Assembly (NCBI GenBank): GCA_016081115.2
Contig: CM071934.1
Location: 61,303,267 to 61,367,266 of the forward strand
Reading direction: 5' to 3'
Length of the DNA stretch: 64,000 nucleotides
From: Rehmannia glutinosa
Lineage: Eukaryota > Streptophyta > Magnoliopsida > Lamiales > Orobanchaceae
The notes beneath the pieces were generated by a model that was given only the letters and a program-made list of their open reading frames with translations, was not told the DNA's origin and did no database searches. The position numbers and the translations under genes were made by a program. Numbering within the stretch: the first letter of the stretch is position 1; the number at the start of each line of letters is the position of its first letter. Positions 10,270 through 22,889 of the stretch are shown piece after piece.

Positions 10270-11125
10270 CTAGTTTGATCAACAACTTTGCCATCTGCAT
10301 CCATGTCCATCTAGGCTGATGTATTCATAGGAATCTTCACTGATGACTTCTCTTCCATACCAAATTTCTTCATTAAATCTCTGGTATACTTGGTTTGGCT
10401 TATGAAGGTTCCATCCTTCAATTGCTTGACTTGAAGTCCTAAGAAGAAATTCATCTCTCCCATCATGCTCATCTCAAATTTATCTTGGATGAGGTTTGAG
10501 AACTTGTCACACAACTCTTTGTTTGTGGATCCAAAAATGATATCATCCACATATATTTGACCAAGCAGTATACTCTGTCCATCTTGAATCCTGAAGAGTG
10601 TTCTATCAACCTTGCAGTTGGTGAATCCATTGTCAATAAGAAACTGAGACAATGTATCATACCATGCTCTTGGTGCTTGTTCATTCCCTACAGTGCTTTC
10701 TTGAGCTTGTAGACTTTATCTCCAATAGTTTTCTGCTCAAAACCTGGAGGTTGTTCAACATAGACTTCTTCTTCTTGCTGTCCATTTAGAAATGCACTCT
10801 TCACATCCATTTGATATACAGTGAAGTTCTTATGTGCAGCATAAGCAAGAAACATCCTTATTGCTTCCAATCTGGCAATAGGAGCAAATGTTTCATCAAA
10901 ATCTATACCTTCTTCTTGGCAATACTCTTTGGCTACCAATCTTGCTTTGTTTCTTACAACAGATCCTTCCTCATTCATCTTGTTTCTAAATACCCACTTA
11001 GTACCAATAACATTTTGGTGAGTTGGCCTTTGAACTAATTCCCATACTTTATTCCATTTAAACTGATTCAGCTCTTCTTGCATGGCCTGAATCCAATGTG
11101 TCTTCCAATGCTTGAGACACATCTT
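10270..11125 (-). pseudogene. pol: Reverse transcriptase, copia A
   Basis: The copia-type reverse transcriptase copies element RNA into DNA. The minus frame 10688-11122 has IGTKWVFRNKMNEEG, ARLVAKEYCQEEGIDFDETF and YQMDVKSAFLNG with its catalytic Asp. The frame 10311-10652 has the YVDDIIFGSTN catalytic box, then FFLGLQVKQ. Between them a stop and a slip near 10690 break the LYGLKQAP-type stretch. The 5' side continues from the integrase region; the 3' side is cut by the solo LTR. Both catalytic boxes survive. Confidence 0.92.
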
Positions 11126-13130
11126 TAGGTTCTATTTGGGAAATAAAACAAGTGAACATTGATTCATGATGTGATGTGGATATGCCATCTCTAACATCTC
11201 CAATGATTAACCAGGTGGATGGTCTCTCAGCCATCTCACATCAGGTTGGAGTAAGTCTGCTGGATTCAACCGTTTTGCAGCTAAGTTGTCTTGAATAGCT
11301 TCCTCATCATCATTCAGCTGTAGACCTTCCAGCTGTCTTTGAGATTCAGCTATCTCATCATCATTAGGGTTGAGTGCTCTCACTTCTGCTTCAACATAAG
11401 GACTCTTTTGCATAGTCGGCTGATTTTGCTTATCAGCTAACTCATCGATGTCTTCTCCATTCACATTTGGTTCATCAAAAACCACATGGATAGACTCTTC
11501 TGTGACCATAGTTTTCTTGCTTAGCACTCCATAGGCTTTACTCTCAGCTGAGTATCCCAAAAAGATACCTTCATCAACATTAGCATCAAAAGCCTTCAAA
11601 TTGTTCTTGCCATTGTTGTGGATGAAGCATTTACATCTAAATATCTTGAAATATCCAACATTTGGCTTTCTCCCTGTCCAAATCTCATAGGGAGTCTTGG
11701 TCGATTGCCTGTTAATCATGCATCTATTCTGAGTATAGCATGTTGTATTTATGGCTTGAGCCCAAAATCTCTTAGGCAATCGACTTCACTAACATTGTCC
11801 TTGCCTTCCTTGAGAGTTATGTTCCTTCTTTTCGGCCTACTCGATTCTGTTGTGGAGTCCTTGCTGCTAATAACTCATGAGCAATACCAAGTTCAACACA
11901 ATACTGAGTTATAATCACATTGACAAACTCAGTTCCCCTGTCAGATCTTATCTTTAGAATGGTTTGACTCTTCTCATTTTGAACTTTTCTCATCAGCTGA
12001 GGTAACTTCTGCAGTGTTTCCTTCTTTTTACACATGGAGATTGTACATGTATATCTTGAATAGTCATTAACCACCACTAATGTGTATTTCTTTCCACTGA
12101 TGCTAGCTGGCTCAACAAGACCAAATAAATCCATATGCAACTGATGCAATATCTTGGTTGAAGAAGGACTTGGCTTATCCTTGAACGATGATTTTATTTT
12201 CTTTCCCATCTGGCATGCATCACATATGCTTTCTTTCTTGTACACTAAGTCTGGCAATCCTTCCACAAGATGACTCCTTGCAAGCTTGTTGATTGTCTTG
12301 AAATTCAGGTGACTCAACTTCCTATGCCACAACCAACTGGATTCGGCTGTACTTCTTGCTAGCAGACATGTGCTTGGTGTAGTAGTAGACCAATTCACTA
12401 CATACGTATTCTTTTGATTTGTTCCTTGCAGCACAATTTCATTCGATTCAACATCTTTTATCTGGCATATCCCCATGTTGAATCCTACATTGTAGCCTTT
12501 GTCACATAGTTGGTTGATGCTTAACAGGTGGAAGTTGAGGCCTTCAACATAAGAAACATTTGTGATATGCGGTCCATTCTTCTTGATGGATTCAGTGCCT
12601 TTGATCTCCCCTGGGCTTCATTTCCTCTAAATATGACTTTAGCACCTTTGGTCTCCTTGAATCATGACATATTTTTTTTTTATTTCCTGTCATATGTCTG
12701 GAACAACCACTATCCATGTACCAGGTTCCTTGGCACTCAGCTTTTCCTTGAACCTGCAATCAAGTAAATCTATTTTAGGTACCCATACTTGCCTGGGTCC
12801 TTGGGGGTTAGTGCTATAAGATGCTCCAACCAACCTACAACCAGATGATCTGACTCTGAGAGATTGTCATCTATCAGTACCATAATCATAATGCACATTA
12901 GCAAATTGCTTGGGGTTTTAGGATCATACAACTATCTCTTTTGTCTGTATGCCTGTGTGTTTGTTTTAGCAACTGCTTTCTTGGGGTAGTTGTGAAATTT
13001 CTTAGTGTAGTGCTTGGGTGCATGAGTGTGCTTATAATAGCTCTTTTGCCTTGGGAATGACCTTTGCTGAGGTTGAGGTCTTTGCCATTTTGGCTAGTAT
13101 CCCATAGGTCTTAGCTGATATTTTCACATT
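11126..13130 (-). pseudogene. pol: Protease and integrase, copia A
   Basis: On the minus strand the protease motif MDSGCSRHMTG is readable, with Asp-Ser-Gly at 12706-12714. The 219-codon frame 11817-12476 carries the GAG-pre-integrase zinc finger (WHRKLSHLNF ... CDACQMGKK) and the integrase core (MDLFG, DDYSRY-like VNDYSRYT, SDRGTEF, TPQQN). The frame 11207-11779 continues with the integrase C-terminal part (PYEIWTGRKPN, FRCKCFIHN, GIFLGYS). The protease cuts the polyprotein and integrase joins the DNA copy to the genome. Slips occur near 11800 and 12490. Confidence 0.9.
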
Positions 13131-13226
13131 GTTATTACAATCAACTTGGTTTAGATAATTTCTACCATTCCCATCATATGTATTTCTTTGATGAAAGTTC
13201 TGGGGCTTTTGGTAGCTCTGTTAGGC

Positions 13227-15091
13227 TTATACAGAGTATTTTTTGTTAGGAGTCTGCTGATGGAACTGTCTGAATTTCTTCTCAGTTGTCCTTTCAACAT
13301 ACTCTACTGGCTTCTTTCCTTTCCCTTTATAACCAAGGCCAGTATGATTGTGATTGTGTGTTGGTGTGAATGTGGGTGCAATATATGGTGTTTTGGGTTT
13401 TTGGATACCTTCATTGCTTGAAGATCCTTTTTCCAAAATCACTCTTGGAGTTTGACTATGCACAAAGGAATTGAATCATATGCATGTCTTGTCTCCACAC
13501 TCTTTTTGGCTCATAATGAGTTCATCCAATGATTTGGATGCTTTTGTGAACGAGGCAATCACATTCTTAAGTTTTTTTTCTCTTTTCTCAGTAGCAGCTA
13601 ACTCTACTAAGATCTTGGCATTTTCATCATTCAGCTTAGTGTTCTCATCAGCTATGTGACTCAGAGTACTCAACTCTTTTGTTAGCTGTGAGTTTTGGCT
13701 TTTAAGCTGGCTGTTTTCCTCATTCAAAAGTGTGTGTGAGCTTTTAATGTGCTCAAAATCTTTCATCATTTTGCTTAATGAATCATAAAGATCTATGGGT
13801 GATGACGTGTGTGTATCACCTTTACTATCACTTGAATCAGAATGAAATGAGTTAGAATGTACCTCATCTTATTGATCTTGTTGATCTTATTCTATGGCCA
13901 TGAGGCAAATCAACGCCTCTTCCTCTGTATCACTTGAGTAGTCAGCTTCACTACTATCCGAGTATGCTGCTTCATTGCACTTGGCTGGCTCAGCAGTCTC
14001 AGCAACCAACATGGCTTTCTTCTTTTCTTGTCTTCTTTCTCTGAAGACTATTTTTTCTTCCTCATTTCTATATTTGTTGACTGGTGGATAGCAATAGTCA
14101 ACAACAAAGTGTCCTGGTTGTATGCAATTACAACAAAAGTTTTTAGCTCTCTGATCAGCTCTCTCAGTTCTCTGATTATCAGCTCTCCGATGTTCAACTC
14201 TCTTGGGCGGCCTGTCCTCCCTTGCTTTGGAAGGTGATGAATGTCTCCTGGAGGTTTCACCCTTGTTTCTTTTATAGTTCTTGTTAATGAACTTTGTTGA
14301 ATCTCTTTACCATGAGGGCAATTTCCTCCTGGTCTCTCCTTTGGCTCAACTTTCTTCCCATCGCTGGCCAATAATGCAGCTGTCTTGGGTACAACTATTT
14401 CCTCTTGCTCTTTCCTTCTCATCTAAAACTCATAAGCTTTGAGGTCTGAGAATAGCTCATGATTAATTGTTCTTGAGAGGTCCATTGAATGTCTCAGGGC
14501 CATGACCTTCATTTCCCATTCAGTTGGGGGGGCTCTTAATATCTTCATGCACATCTCCTTCTGGGTGTACTCTTTCCCAAGAACTGAAAGCTCATTTGTT
14601 ATCTTTGTGAATCTGGCATCCAGCTGATCCAGATTTTCATCTGCAAGTATTTTAAAATTTTCAAATTTTTGAACAGCAACAGTTATAATTTATTCTCCTT
14701 AATCTGTTCTGATCCTTCACAAATCAGGGTTAGCTTATCCCAGATTTCTTTTGCTGATTTGCACGACTTGACTTTGTTGAACATCGCCTTGTCCAACATC
14801 TTGTAGACTATCCTTGGCCACATTGTCCAGGTTATATCTCTCTCTATCTTCATTTGTCCATTCAGTGCGTGGTTTTTCTACCATGGCTGGTCTAGCTTCA
14901 ACAACTTCTTCTCCTTCAGCTGCAGCTACTCTTCTTGTAGCAGTATTGACTTTGAGTATTTCCAATGGCCCATCCTCTATCACAAGCCACATTTCATCAT
15001 GTAAAGTGGATAGATGAGTCTGCATACACATCTTCCAGTCATCAAATTCTTCCACGCTGAACATTGGAATACAAATTAGATTTACTTCCAT
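13227..15091 (-). pseudogene. gag: Gag with zinc knuckle and coiled-coil linker, copia A
   Basis: The start ATG at 15089-15091 gives MEVNLICIPMFSVEEFDDWK, the N-terminus shared by all copies. The UBN2-type capsid region follows; a slip near 14820 shifts the frame. A knuckle reading CCNCIQPGH...C lies near 14090-14135, with one residue more than usual before the last Cys. It is followed by an acidic Ser-rich stretch and a coiled coil (13476-13769, SSHTLLNEENSQLKSQNSQL), then a Lys-rich linker toward protease. Gag forms the particle and packages RNA. The start codon lies only some 9 bases from LTR sequence because the leader and primer site are deleted. Confidence 0.87.
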
Positions 15092-15099
15092 GATAATAC

Positions 15100-16454
15100 A
15101 GAGTTGACTCAAATCAACTGTGTCCTTGGGAGACAGCTAGGTTGGCTATCTACAGCTAAGTTACCCACTCAACAGACTCGACTGAGCTATTGATAGTATA
15201 ACTTGGCTGCGTCAGCTAACACTTAATTTTAGTTGATTTGGTTTTTAACAGCGGTAGACTTAAAGCCTTTTTGTTTGATTAAAGCTCGTTTTTAACACTT
15301 GTTTTAGCACTTGTTATTTATCAGTTGGATAGCAGATTAACTTAAAAGCAAATATAAAAATATAATCAAGAAAGTAAATGCTTTAAGTAAAATGACACAA
15401 GTAATTTTATAGTGGTTCGAGGATAGGGTAATTCCTCTACTCCACTCTTCTCCAACTCCTGGAGGAATCCACTAGGTAACAGATCAAATTACAAAGTAGT
15501 TCTCAGTCTAGAGACAACCTTGATAACACAATTGGCTTCTCCTGCAACTCAGTTTTTTCACAAGACAGCTGCCTTGCTACTTTAGCTCCCTTCAAGTCTT
15601 TGGATTTGTTCACACAGCCCTCCAACAAACTTGAATTTCCTGGTTCGACCTTGAACCTTTTCTACAACTCCTTAAACTTGGAGAGTAGACCCCTTTTTGT
15701 TCTTTAAAACATTTTCTCTTCAACTGGTTGAAGTTATCTTTCCTTCACAGCGTGTGTTGGATCGAGTTCCTTCGGGTTTTATGCTTGAGGAATTTTCTGG
15801 ATATGCTTGAGAATATTGCAGGTTATACATGCTTGATAAATGCTTGATTTGTTCGTGCTAGGTTCAGGTAACCTTTTCTCAAATGCTTCCTCAGTCTTTT
15901 ATAGTGCTCATTTGAAAATTTGCCCGTTGAAGAGATAGACTATTTTTGTTGGCTTGTCTTTTCTTAGTTTGCAGCACTTGTGATGTTGACCCTTTCTCGT
16001 ATTAGATGGTTCTACTGACTTTACAGGTCCGACACAAGCTTGATGTTTCCCATTCGCTTATTCCTTTTGCATGTTTCGGGCTAAACACTTTAAGACTGGC
16101 ACTTGGACATATTACTATATCGAGTAATATTCTTGACTTTCTTCCAACGAATCAATGTCAGTTATCTTGACTTGACTGCTGCCTTTACCCCTTGTGACTT
16201 GAGTCTGCTTCAATCATGAGAATGACTCAACTATCACTTTAACTGTTAGACTTGGCTCCTTTCGTTGACTTGACTAACACTTCCTCAAACTTTACAGTTG
16301 TTCCTCAGCTGGCTCTCCTTCAGTCGAGTCCTTGTCTTCCTTCTTGGCCATACTCAGCTGCCACATAGCAGAAGTCTTCACTCTAGTCTTCAGTTGACTT
16401 CTTGCATTCTTGACTTAGCTGACTTCACTCAGCTCTTTCAGTTGTATCTATTAT
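15100..16454 (-). repeat. 5' LTR of copia A, truncated at both ends
   Basis: The match to the 3' LTR begins at its interior (about position 1430), so roughly 100 bp of LTR, the primer site and the leader are missing on the gag side. On the outer side the match stops at about 16454, where the LTR of copy B starts; some 85 bp of A's LTR end are absent here. A TATA box (minus CTATAAAAG) is at 15896-15904. The ~125 bp block at 16005-16130 is absent from the other LTR of A. Confidence 0.85.
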
Positions 16455-18026
16455 TGTTGGGAAATTTATTGTTTAGATTTTGATGAATGCTATGTAAAAC
16501 TTAGACTAGAAAGTTGGCACACTATTTTCCTTGTAATTTGCATTGTAATAGATAGGGTCAGATTTAGCCGAGTCAAGTCGGCTATGCCTTGACATACAAG
16601 AAGTCAATCGAGATCGAAATGAAGACTCCACCGGAAACAAATTTGAGTATGGCAAGGAGGAGAAGACAAGAACTCGATCAAGGAGTATCAATGGGATACA
16701 ACTGTGTGAAGTGTTAGTCAAGTCAACTCAAGAAGCCAAGTCTTAAGTTGAAGTGACAGATGAGTCATCCATTGATTGGAAGCAAACTCGAAGTCACCTA
16801 GGGAAGTTAGAGAACTACAGTCAAGTCAAGACAACTGAAAAGAATCTGTTGCACAAAAGTCAAGAATATTACCTAAACAAGTATTACTTCCATGCTGCCA
16901 TGTCTTAAAGTGTTCAGTCCTAGAAGCGTGCAAAAGGAATAAACCAATGGGAATCACTGCACTTCATGTCAGACTCTGAAAAGCTGAACATTCATTTAAT
17001 ACAAGGAAATGTCAACATCAAGGACTGCAACAAGACAAGCCAACGAACACAAGTGACTTTTGAAAATCAGCTTATCTCTTCAACGGGCAGATTTTTGAAA
17101 GTTCGCTATAAAGGTTGAGGAATCACTTTGAGAAAAGGTTACCTTGTATACCTGAGCATTCAAGCAATTATTCATATCAGAACTCGCATAATATCCTCAA
17201 GTTATTCAAGCAAAATCCTCAAGCCTAACTCTCAAAGGAAATCAATCCAACACCAAGCTGTGAAGGAAAGACAACTTCAAACTGTTGAAGAGTAAACTTT
17301 TGAAGAATCAAAAGGGGTCTACATTCCAAGGAGGATTGTAGAAAGGTTCAAGGTCGAACCAGTCTCAAGTTATTGGAGGGCTTCGTGATCAAATCCAATA
17401 AGCTTGAACAAGTGAGTCAAGTAGCAAGGCAGTACCCTGCGTGAAAAACCGAGTCGGACGAGAAGCCGGTGTGTGACCAAGGCATCTACAGATCGAGTCC
17501 CAAAGGATCAAGTCACCGTGTGTGATCAAGACTTGTATCCGGACCGATAACCACTTTGTACTCGATCAATACTTAGTGGATTCCTCCAGAGTTGGAGAAG
17601 AGAGGAGTAGAAGAATTACCCTATCTTCGAACCTCTATAAAAATTATTATATCATTTACATTTCAGCATTTTTATTTTCGCATATTACTTTATATCTCAC
17701 GATAAGTTGCTATCCAACCGATAAATAAAAAAGTGCTAAAACCAAGTGTTAAAACAAACTTAAACCAAATTCAAGGGTGTTAAGTCTTCCACTGAAAATC
17801 TCATCACACGTACCAAGTTAAGGTTTAGACTAAAAAGTCGAGTTATTCTATCAACGGCTCAATCGAAGTCGTTGAGTGGCTAACTCTATTTGGTTAACTA
17901 ACTTAGTTTTCCTCGAGGACTTAGTGTGCATTTAACTCGTATTATTTTAAAAGGACTAAAATCGAAAAGTTGGGAAGGCTTATTCAACCCCCTTCTAAAC
18001 CTTACTCACACCCTTTGGGACCTACA
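16455..18026 (+). repeat. 5' LTR of copia B
   Basis: Starts TGTTGGGAAATTTATTG and ends GGGACCTACA; 1572 bp, the longest of the copia LTRs here. A TATA box (CTATAAAGG) is at 17106-17114. It has the same ends as the LTRs of B', C and D. Confidence 0.9.
17106..17114 (+). promoter_or_regulatory. LTR TATA box, copia B
   Basis: CTATAAAGG; the matching place in other copies reads CTATAAAAG (19926 in B', 43223 in D, minus strand at 58873-58882 in C). Conserved across copies, so it is the likely core promoter of the family. Confidence 0.6.
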
Positions 18027-18028
18027 AG

Positions 18029-18041
18029 TGGTATCGAGCGG
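18029..18041 (+). other. Primer binding site, copia B
   Basis: TGGTATCGAGCGG two bases behind the LTR. It is a variant of TGGTATCAGAGC, complementary to the 3' end of initiator methionine tRNA, the usual primer of plant copia elements. The expected CAG reads CG here. Confidence 0.8.
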
Positions 18042-18161
18042 TTGGTTCATTGAGCCTTCCGCCTTTGGTCGTCACCAACTAGATCTCCAATCTTTCAAAG
18101 AAGTTTTTTTTAACACTTGTTCTTTCAAAAGCCATTTTTTTAAAATGACAAAGTTATTATC

Positions 18162-19285
18162 ATGGAAGCAAATTTGACACGCATTCCTATGTTCACCATT
18201 GAAAATTTTGATGATCGAAAAATACGTATGCGAGGCTCATCTATCAGCCTTTACATGATGAGATGTGGATAGTGATAGAGGATGGGCCACTACAAATAAT
18301 GAAGGTGAACACACTGCAAGGAGAGTGCTGCGGTCAAGGAGAAGAGGTGCTGCTCCTAGACCGGCTATGGTTGAAAAACCAAGAGCTGAATGGACAAATG
18401 ATGACAGAAAAAGATACAACCTAGACAATATGGCCAAGGATATACTTTACAAAACTTTGGACAAAGCAATGTTCAATAAAGTCAAATCATGCAAAACAAC
18501 AAAAGAAATCTGGGATAAACTAACTTTAATTTGTGAAGGATCAGAGCAAATTAAGGAAAATAAATTATCTGTTGTTGTTAAAAAATTTGAAAATTTTAAA
18601 ATGCTTGCAGGTGGCCAATGGATCCATTGGATGCTTGATTCACTGAAATTACAAATGAGCTCTCAACACTTGGAAAGGAATACACACAAAAGGAAATGTG
18701 CATGAAGATACTAAGGAGCCTCCCAGCTGAGTGCGAAATGAAAACCATGGCTCTAAGGCACTCGATGGACCTATCAAAAACATACAATCATGAACTATTC
18801 TCAGACCTCAAAGCTTATGAATTTGAGCTGAGAAGAAAAGATCAAGAGGAGATAGCTGTACCCAAAACAGCTGCATTTATAGTAAATGATGGGAAAAGAG
18901 ATGAGGTTAAGGAAGCCATTGACCAGGAGGAAATTGCCTTGATGTTTAAAAGATTCAACAAGTTCTTCAACAAGAACTACAAAAGAAACAAAGGTGAATC
19001 CTCCGAAGGCATTGAGATCCCTACAAGTCAAGGGAAGATAGGCCACCAAAGAGAGCCGAGTATCAAAAGGTCGAATATCAAAGAGCTGACAACCCAAGAA
19101 ATGAAAGAGCTGACCAAAAAGTTGAAAACCTGTGTTGGAATTGCAGAAAACCAGGACATTTTGCTATAGATGTCCATATCCTCGTAGTCAATAAATACAG
19201 GAATGAAGAAGAAGACGAGTCTTGAGAGAAAGAATACAAGAAAAGAAAAAGGCAATGTTGGTCGCCGAGATCACGAGACAACTAT
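18162..19285 (+). pseudogene. gag: Gag of copia B, interrupted by B'
   Basis: The start at 18162 gives MEANLTRIPMFTIENFDD. Two long frames (18265-18705 and 18696-19169) cover the capsid region with EKPRAEWTNDDRKRYNLDN, VKSCKTTKEIWDKLTLICEG and later ALRHSMDLSKTYNHELFSDL. It is one of the least broken gag regions in the window. The zinc knuckle CWNCRKPGHFAID is at about 19131-19170, but a one-base loss removes the last Cys from frame. The coding region ends where the LTR of B' begins. Confidence 0.88.
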
Positions 19286-20849
19286 TGTTGGGAAATTTAT
19301 TGTTTAGATTTTGATGAATGACATGTAAAACTTAGAATAGGAAGTTGGCACCCCAATTTTAGTTGTAAATTGCATTGTAATAAATAAATTTGGTCAAGGT
19401 TTGAGTTAAATCGGCTATGCCCAAACATGCAAGAAGACAATGGAGACTAGAAGGAAAACTCCGCCGCAAGACAAGTGAGTATGGCAAAGAAGAGAAGACG
19501 GGAACTCTATCAAGGAGCGGTGAGATGCGGTGAGTGGAGTATCGATCAAGTTAACTCAAGAAAAGCCAAGTCTCAAGTTGAGGTGACAAGAGTCATCCAA
19601 TGATTGGAAGTTGACTCTAAGTCACCTGGGAAAGCAAGGAAATGGAGTCAAGTCGAGATAAGTGAAAAAGACCCGTTACGTAAATCAAGAGAATTACTTA
19701 AACAAGTAATATCTCCATGCTACCTTTCTCGAAGTGCTCACCCCAAAAGCGTGCAAAAGGAATAAACCAATGGGAAGCACTACACCGTATTAGAACTCGA
19801 AAAGGTGAAGAACAATTCATACGAGGAAATGGCAATTCCAAGGATCGCAACAAGACAAGCCAACGACCACAAGTGACTTTCAAAAATTAAGCCTATCTCT
19901 TCAACGGGCGATTTTTGAAAGATCACTATAAAAGGCCGAGGAATGACTCGAGAGAAGGTGACGAGAACCACAAACATTCAAGCATTTATTATAATCAGTA
20001 ATCTGAAATATTCTCAAGTCATTAAACGCTCAATCCTCAAGCCTACACTACGAAGAACATCAATCCAACACTCACCTGTGAAGGAAAGATAACTTCAATT
20101 AGTTGAAGAGGAAATTCAAGAATCAAGCGGGTCCGCATTCCACGAAGGATTGTAGGAAGGTTCAAGGTCGAACCAAGTCTTGAGCTTTTGGAGGGCTTCG
20201 TGATCAAATCCAAAGAGCTTGAGCAAGTGGGTCATGTAGTAGCAAGGCATTTTGCCCCTGTGAAGAAGCCGAGTCGTACGAGAAGCCGGTGAGTGATCAA
20301 GGCGTCTCTCATCGAGTCCCAAAGGATCAAGTCATTTGTGTGATCAAGACTTGTATCCGGTATTTACCACTTTGTATATCTTGATCAATACCTAGTGGAT
20401 TCCTCCATGAGTTGGAGAAGAGAGGAGTAGAAGAATTACCCCATCTTCGAACCTCTATAAAAATCTTATTGTGTCATTTACATTTCAAAGACTTTAATTC
20501 TTGCATCATATTTGTTTAATTCTCTACCGACATATTTGCTATCTATTAGATAATCTCTAAGTACTAAATCAAGCTCTAAATCTCTACTTAACCAATCTTA
20601 AGGGTGTTAAGTCTTCCGCTGAAAACAAACCACGGTGAGTTAATTTAGACTTAATAGCCGAGTTATTCCATCAACGGCTCGATTGAGTCGTTGAGAGACT
20701 AACTCTCTTGATTAACTAAATTGGGTGTCACCGAGGACACAAAATTGTGTAGTATCAACTCAATCTTTAAAAGGACTAAATCAAAAATTTGGTAAGATTT
20801 ATTCAACCCCCCCTTCTAAACCTTACACTTACACCCCTTGGGACCTACA
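19286..20849 (+). repeat. 5' LTR of copia B'
   Basis: TGTTGGGAAATTTATTG to GGGACCTACA, 1564 bp, with a TATA box at 19926-19935 (CTATAAAAGG). It starts in the gag of copy B. Confidence 0.9.
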
Positions 20850-20851
20850 AG

Positions 20852-20866
20852 TGGTATCGAGAGCGG
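20852..20866 (+). other. Primer binding site, copia B'
   Basis: TGGTATCGAGAGCGG, an iMet-tRNA type site two bases behind the LTR. It has a G inserted in what should read TATCAGAGC. Confidence 0.8.
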
Positions 20867-20976
20867 TTGGTTCATTGAGCCTTCCACACAGTTCTTGAAC
20901 TAGATCTCCAAACTTTTCAAAGTCCGCTTTAGTACTTAAACTTTCAAAACTCTTTTTATCATTAAAATTTATTATC

Positions 20977-22860
20977 ATGGAAGCAAATTTGACACGCATC
21001 CCTATGTTCACAATTGAAGAATTTGATGATTGGAAAATTCGTATGCGGTGCTCATCTATCAAAGATTACATGATGAGATGTGGATAGTGATAGAGGATGG
21101 GCGGCTGCAAATCTTAAAGGTGAACACATTTGTAAGAAGAGCTGCGGTGAAGGTGAGGAGGATGTTGCTCCTGCACCCAGCCATGGTTGAAAAACCAAGA
21201 ACCGAATGGACAAATGATGACGAAAAAAAAGATACAACCCGGACAATGTAGCAAGGACATCCTTTACAAAACCTCGACAAAGCCATGTTCAATAAAGTCA
21301 AATCATGCAAAACGGCTAAAGAAATCGGGGACAAGCTAACATTGATTTGTGAAGGCTCGAGCAAATCAAAGAAAACAAATTATCGGTGGTTGTACGTAAA
21401 TTTGAGAACTTCAAAATGATCTCAGGAGAAAACCTGGATCAACTGGATGCTCGGTTCACATAAATCACCAACGAGCGATCCGCACTTGTAAAGGAATATA
21501 CATGAAGGAAATGTGTATGAAGATCATAAAAAGTCTTCCAATTTGAATGGGAAATGAAAGTCATGGCACTAAGACATTCCATGGACCTATCAAAGACATC
21601 CATCCATGAACTATTCTCGGACCTCAAAGCCTACGAGTTTGAGGTGAGAAGAAAAGACTAGGAAGAGACAGTTTTACCCAAAACATTTTGCTCTAATTGT
21701 TAAAGATGGGAAGAGAGGCGAGGTCAAAGAAGTCATTGACCCGGAAGAAATAGCCCTACTAGTAAAAAGGTTCAACAAGTTCTTCAATAAGAACTACAAG
21801 AGAGGCAAGGGCGAATCCTCCGAAGACACTCGGCTCCCTCCAAATCAAGGGAAGATAGGCCAACCAAGAGAAACAGATCATCAAAAAGTCAATATCAAAG
21901 GGTCGACAATCCAAGAATGGAAAGAGCGATCAAAAGGTTGAATATCTATCTTTGAATCAGACAACCAGGTCACTATGCCATTGATCGCCCATATCCTCGT
22001 AGTCAACAAATACAGGAATGAAGAAGAAAGAAAGGTCTTGAGAAAGAAGACAAAAAAGAAAAAGGCAATGTTGGCTGCGAGAAAATCCGAGTCAAAAGAC
22101 ACAATCGATTCGAGAGCAAAGTGAAGCCGACTACTAAAGTGACTCGAAGAAGAAGCCCTGATCTGTTTGATGGCCAATGAACAAGATCAACCCGACCAAG
22201 AACATGAGGTAAACTCCAACTCATCAAACTCGATTCTAGTGATAGTGATGTGTGACACACACATCTCATCACCCATCGATCTTTATGACTCATTAGGCAA
22301 AATGATGAAAGATTTTGAACACATTAAATCCTCACACACACTACAAAATGAGGAAAACAGCCTACTCAAGAGCCAAACTCACAACCGACTAAGGAGCCGA
22401 GTACTCTAAGTCAAATAGCTAATGAGAATGAAAGTTTAAATTTGAAAAAGCCAAGCTAATAAAGCATAAATTGCTTGCCATAGAAAAGAGGGAGAATGAC
22501 CTCAAAATGTTATTGCCTCATTCACTAAGGCATCTAAATCATTGGATGATCTTATTATGAGTCAAAGAGAATGTGGAGACAAGACAGGGCTTAGGATTTA
22601 ACTCCTCGTGATATGTCAAACTTCAAGAGTAATTTTGGAAAAAGGATCTTCAAGCAATGAAGAGTCTAAAAATCCAAAACTCTAAATGTTGCACACTCAT
22701 TCACTCCAAAGCACAATTACAAGCAAACGGCCTTGGTTATAAAGGAAAAGGAAAAAAGCAGCGATTAAGTGCGCTAAAAGGACAAAGTGAGAAGAGATTC
22801 ATCGAGTTCTCAAAACCAAACTCCAAACAGAAAAAACTCAGAAAGAAGAAGCGAGCTACC
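20977..22860 (+). pseudogene. gag: Gag and coiled-coil linker, copia B'
   Basis: The start at 20977 gives MEANLTRIPMFTIEEFDDWK. Capsid, degenerate zinc knuckle (near 21950) and coiled coil (22300-22600, HIKSSHTLQNEENS) follow in the order of copy A, but in many short frames. At the knuckle the first Cys codons are lost. A Lys-rich linker (GLGYKGKGKK, about 22730) leads toward protease. Confidence 0.82.
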
Positions 22861-22889
22861 AAAAACCCTTAAAATCTATAAAAGAAATA

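Larger units (their letters stand above)
1329..16454 (-). mobile_element. Copia copy A (SIRE-like), nearly complete, minus strand
   Basis: Reading leftwards the order is truncated 5' LTR, gag, protease, integrase, reverse transcriptase, RNase H, spacer, third ORF, polypurine tract, 3' LTR. A solo LTR of another family (8993-10264) splits the pol region; without it and its extra 5 bp the copy is about 13.85 kb. The purine tract (AAAAGGGGAAAT next to the LTR) and the position of an extra ORF behind RNase H fit the SIRE/Maximus lineage of copia. The copy is dead: its primer site is deleted, the outer end of its 5' LTR is cut off where copy B begins at 16455, and reading frames are broken. It is the outermost host element of the nest. 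Confidence 0.88.
16455..19285 (+). mobile_element. Copia copy B, 5' part only
   Basis: Complete 5' LTR, primer site and most of gag, on the plus strand. It interrupts the 5' LTR of copy A in inverted orientation and is itself interrupted by B' at 19286. The rest should lie beyond the right end of the window if the nest is complete. The bases before it (attat, 16450-16454) are compatible with a 5 bp target site, as A's other LTR reads attac at this place. Confidence 0.82.
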
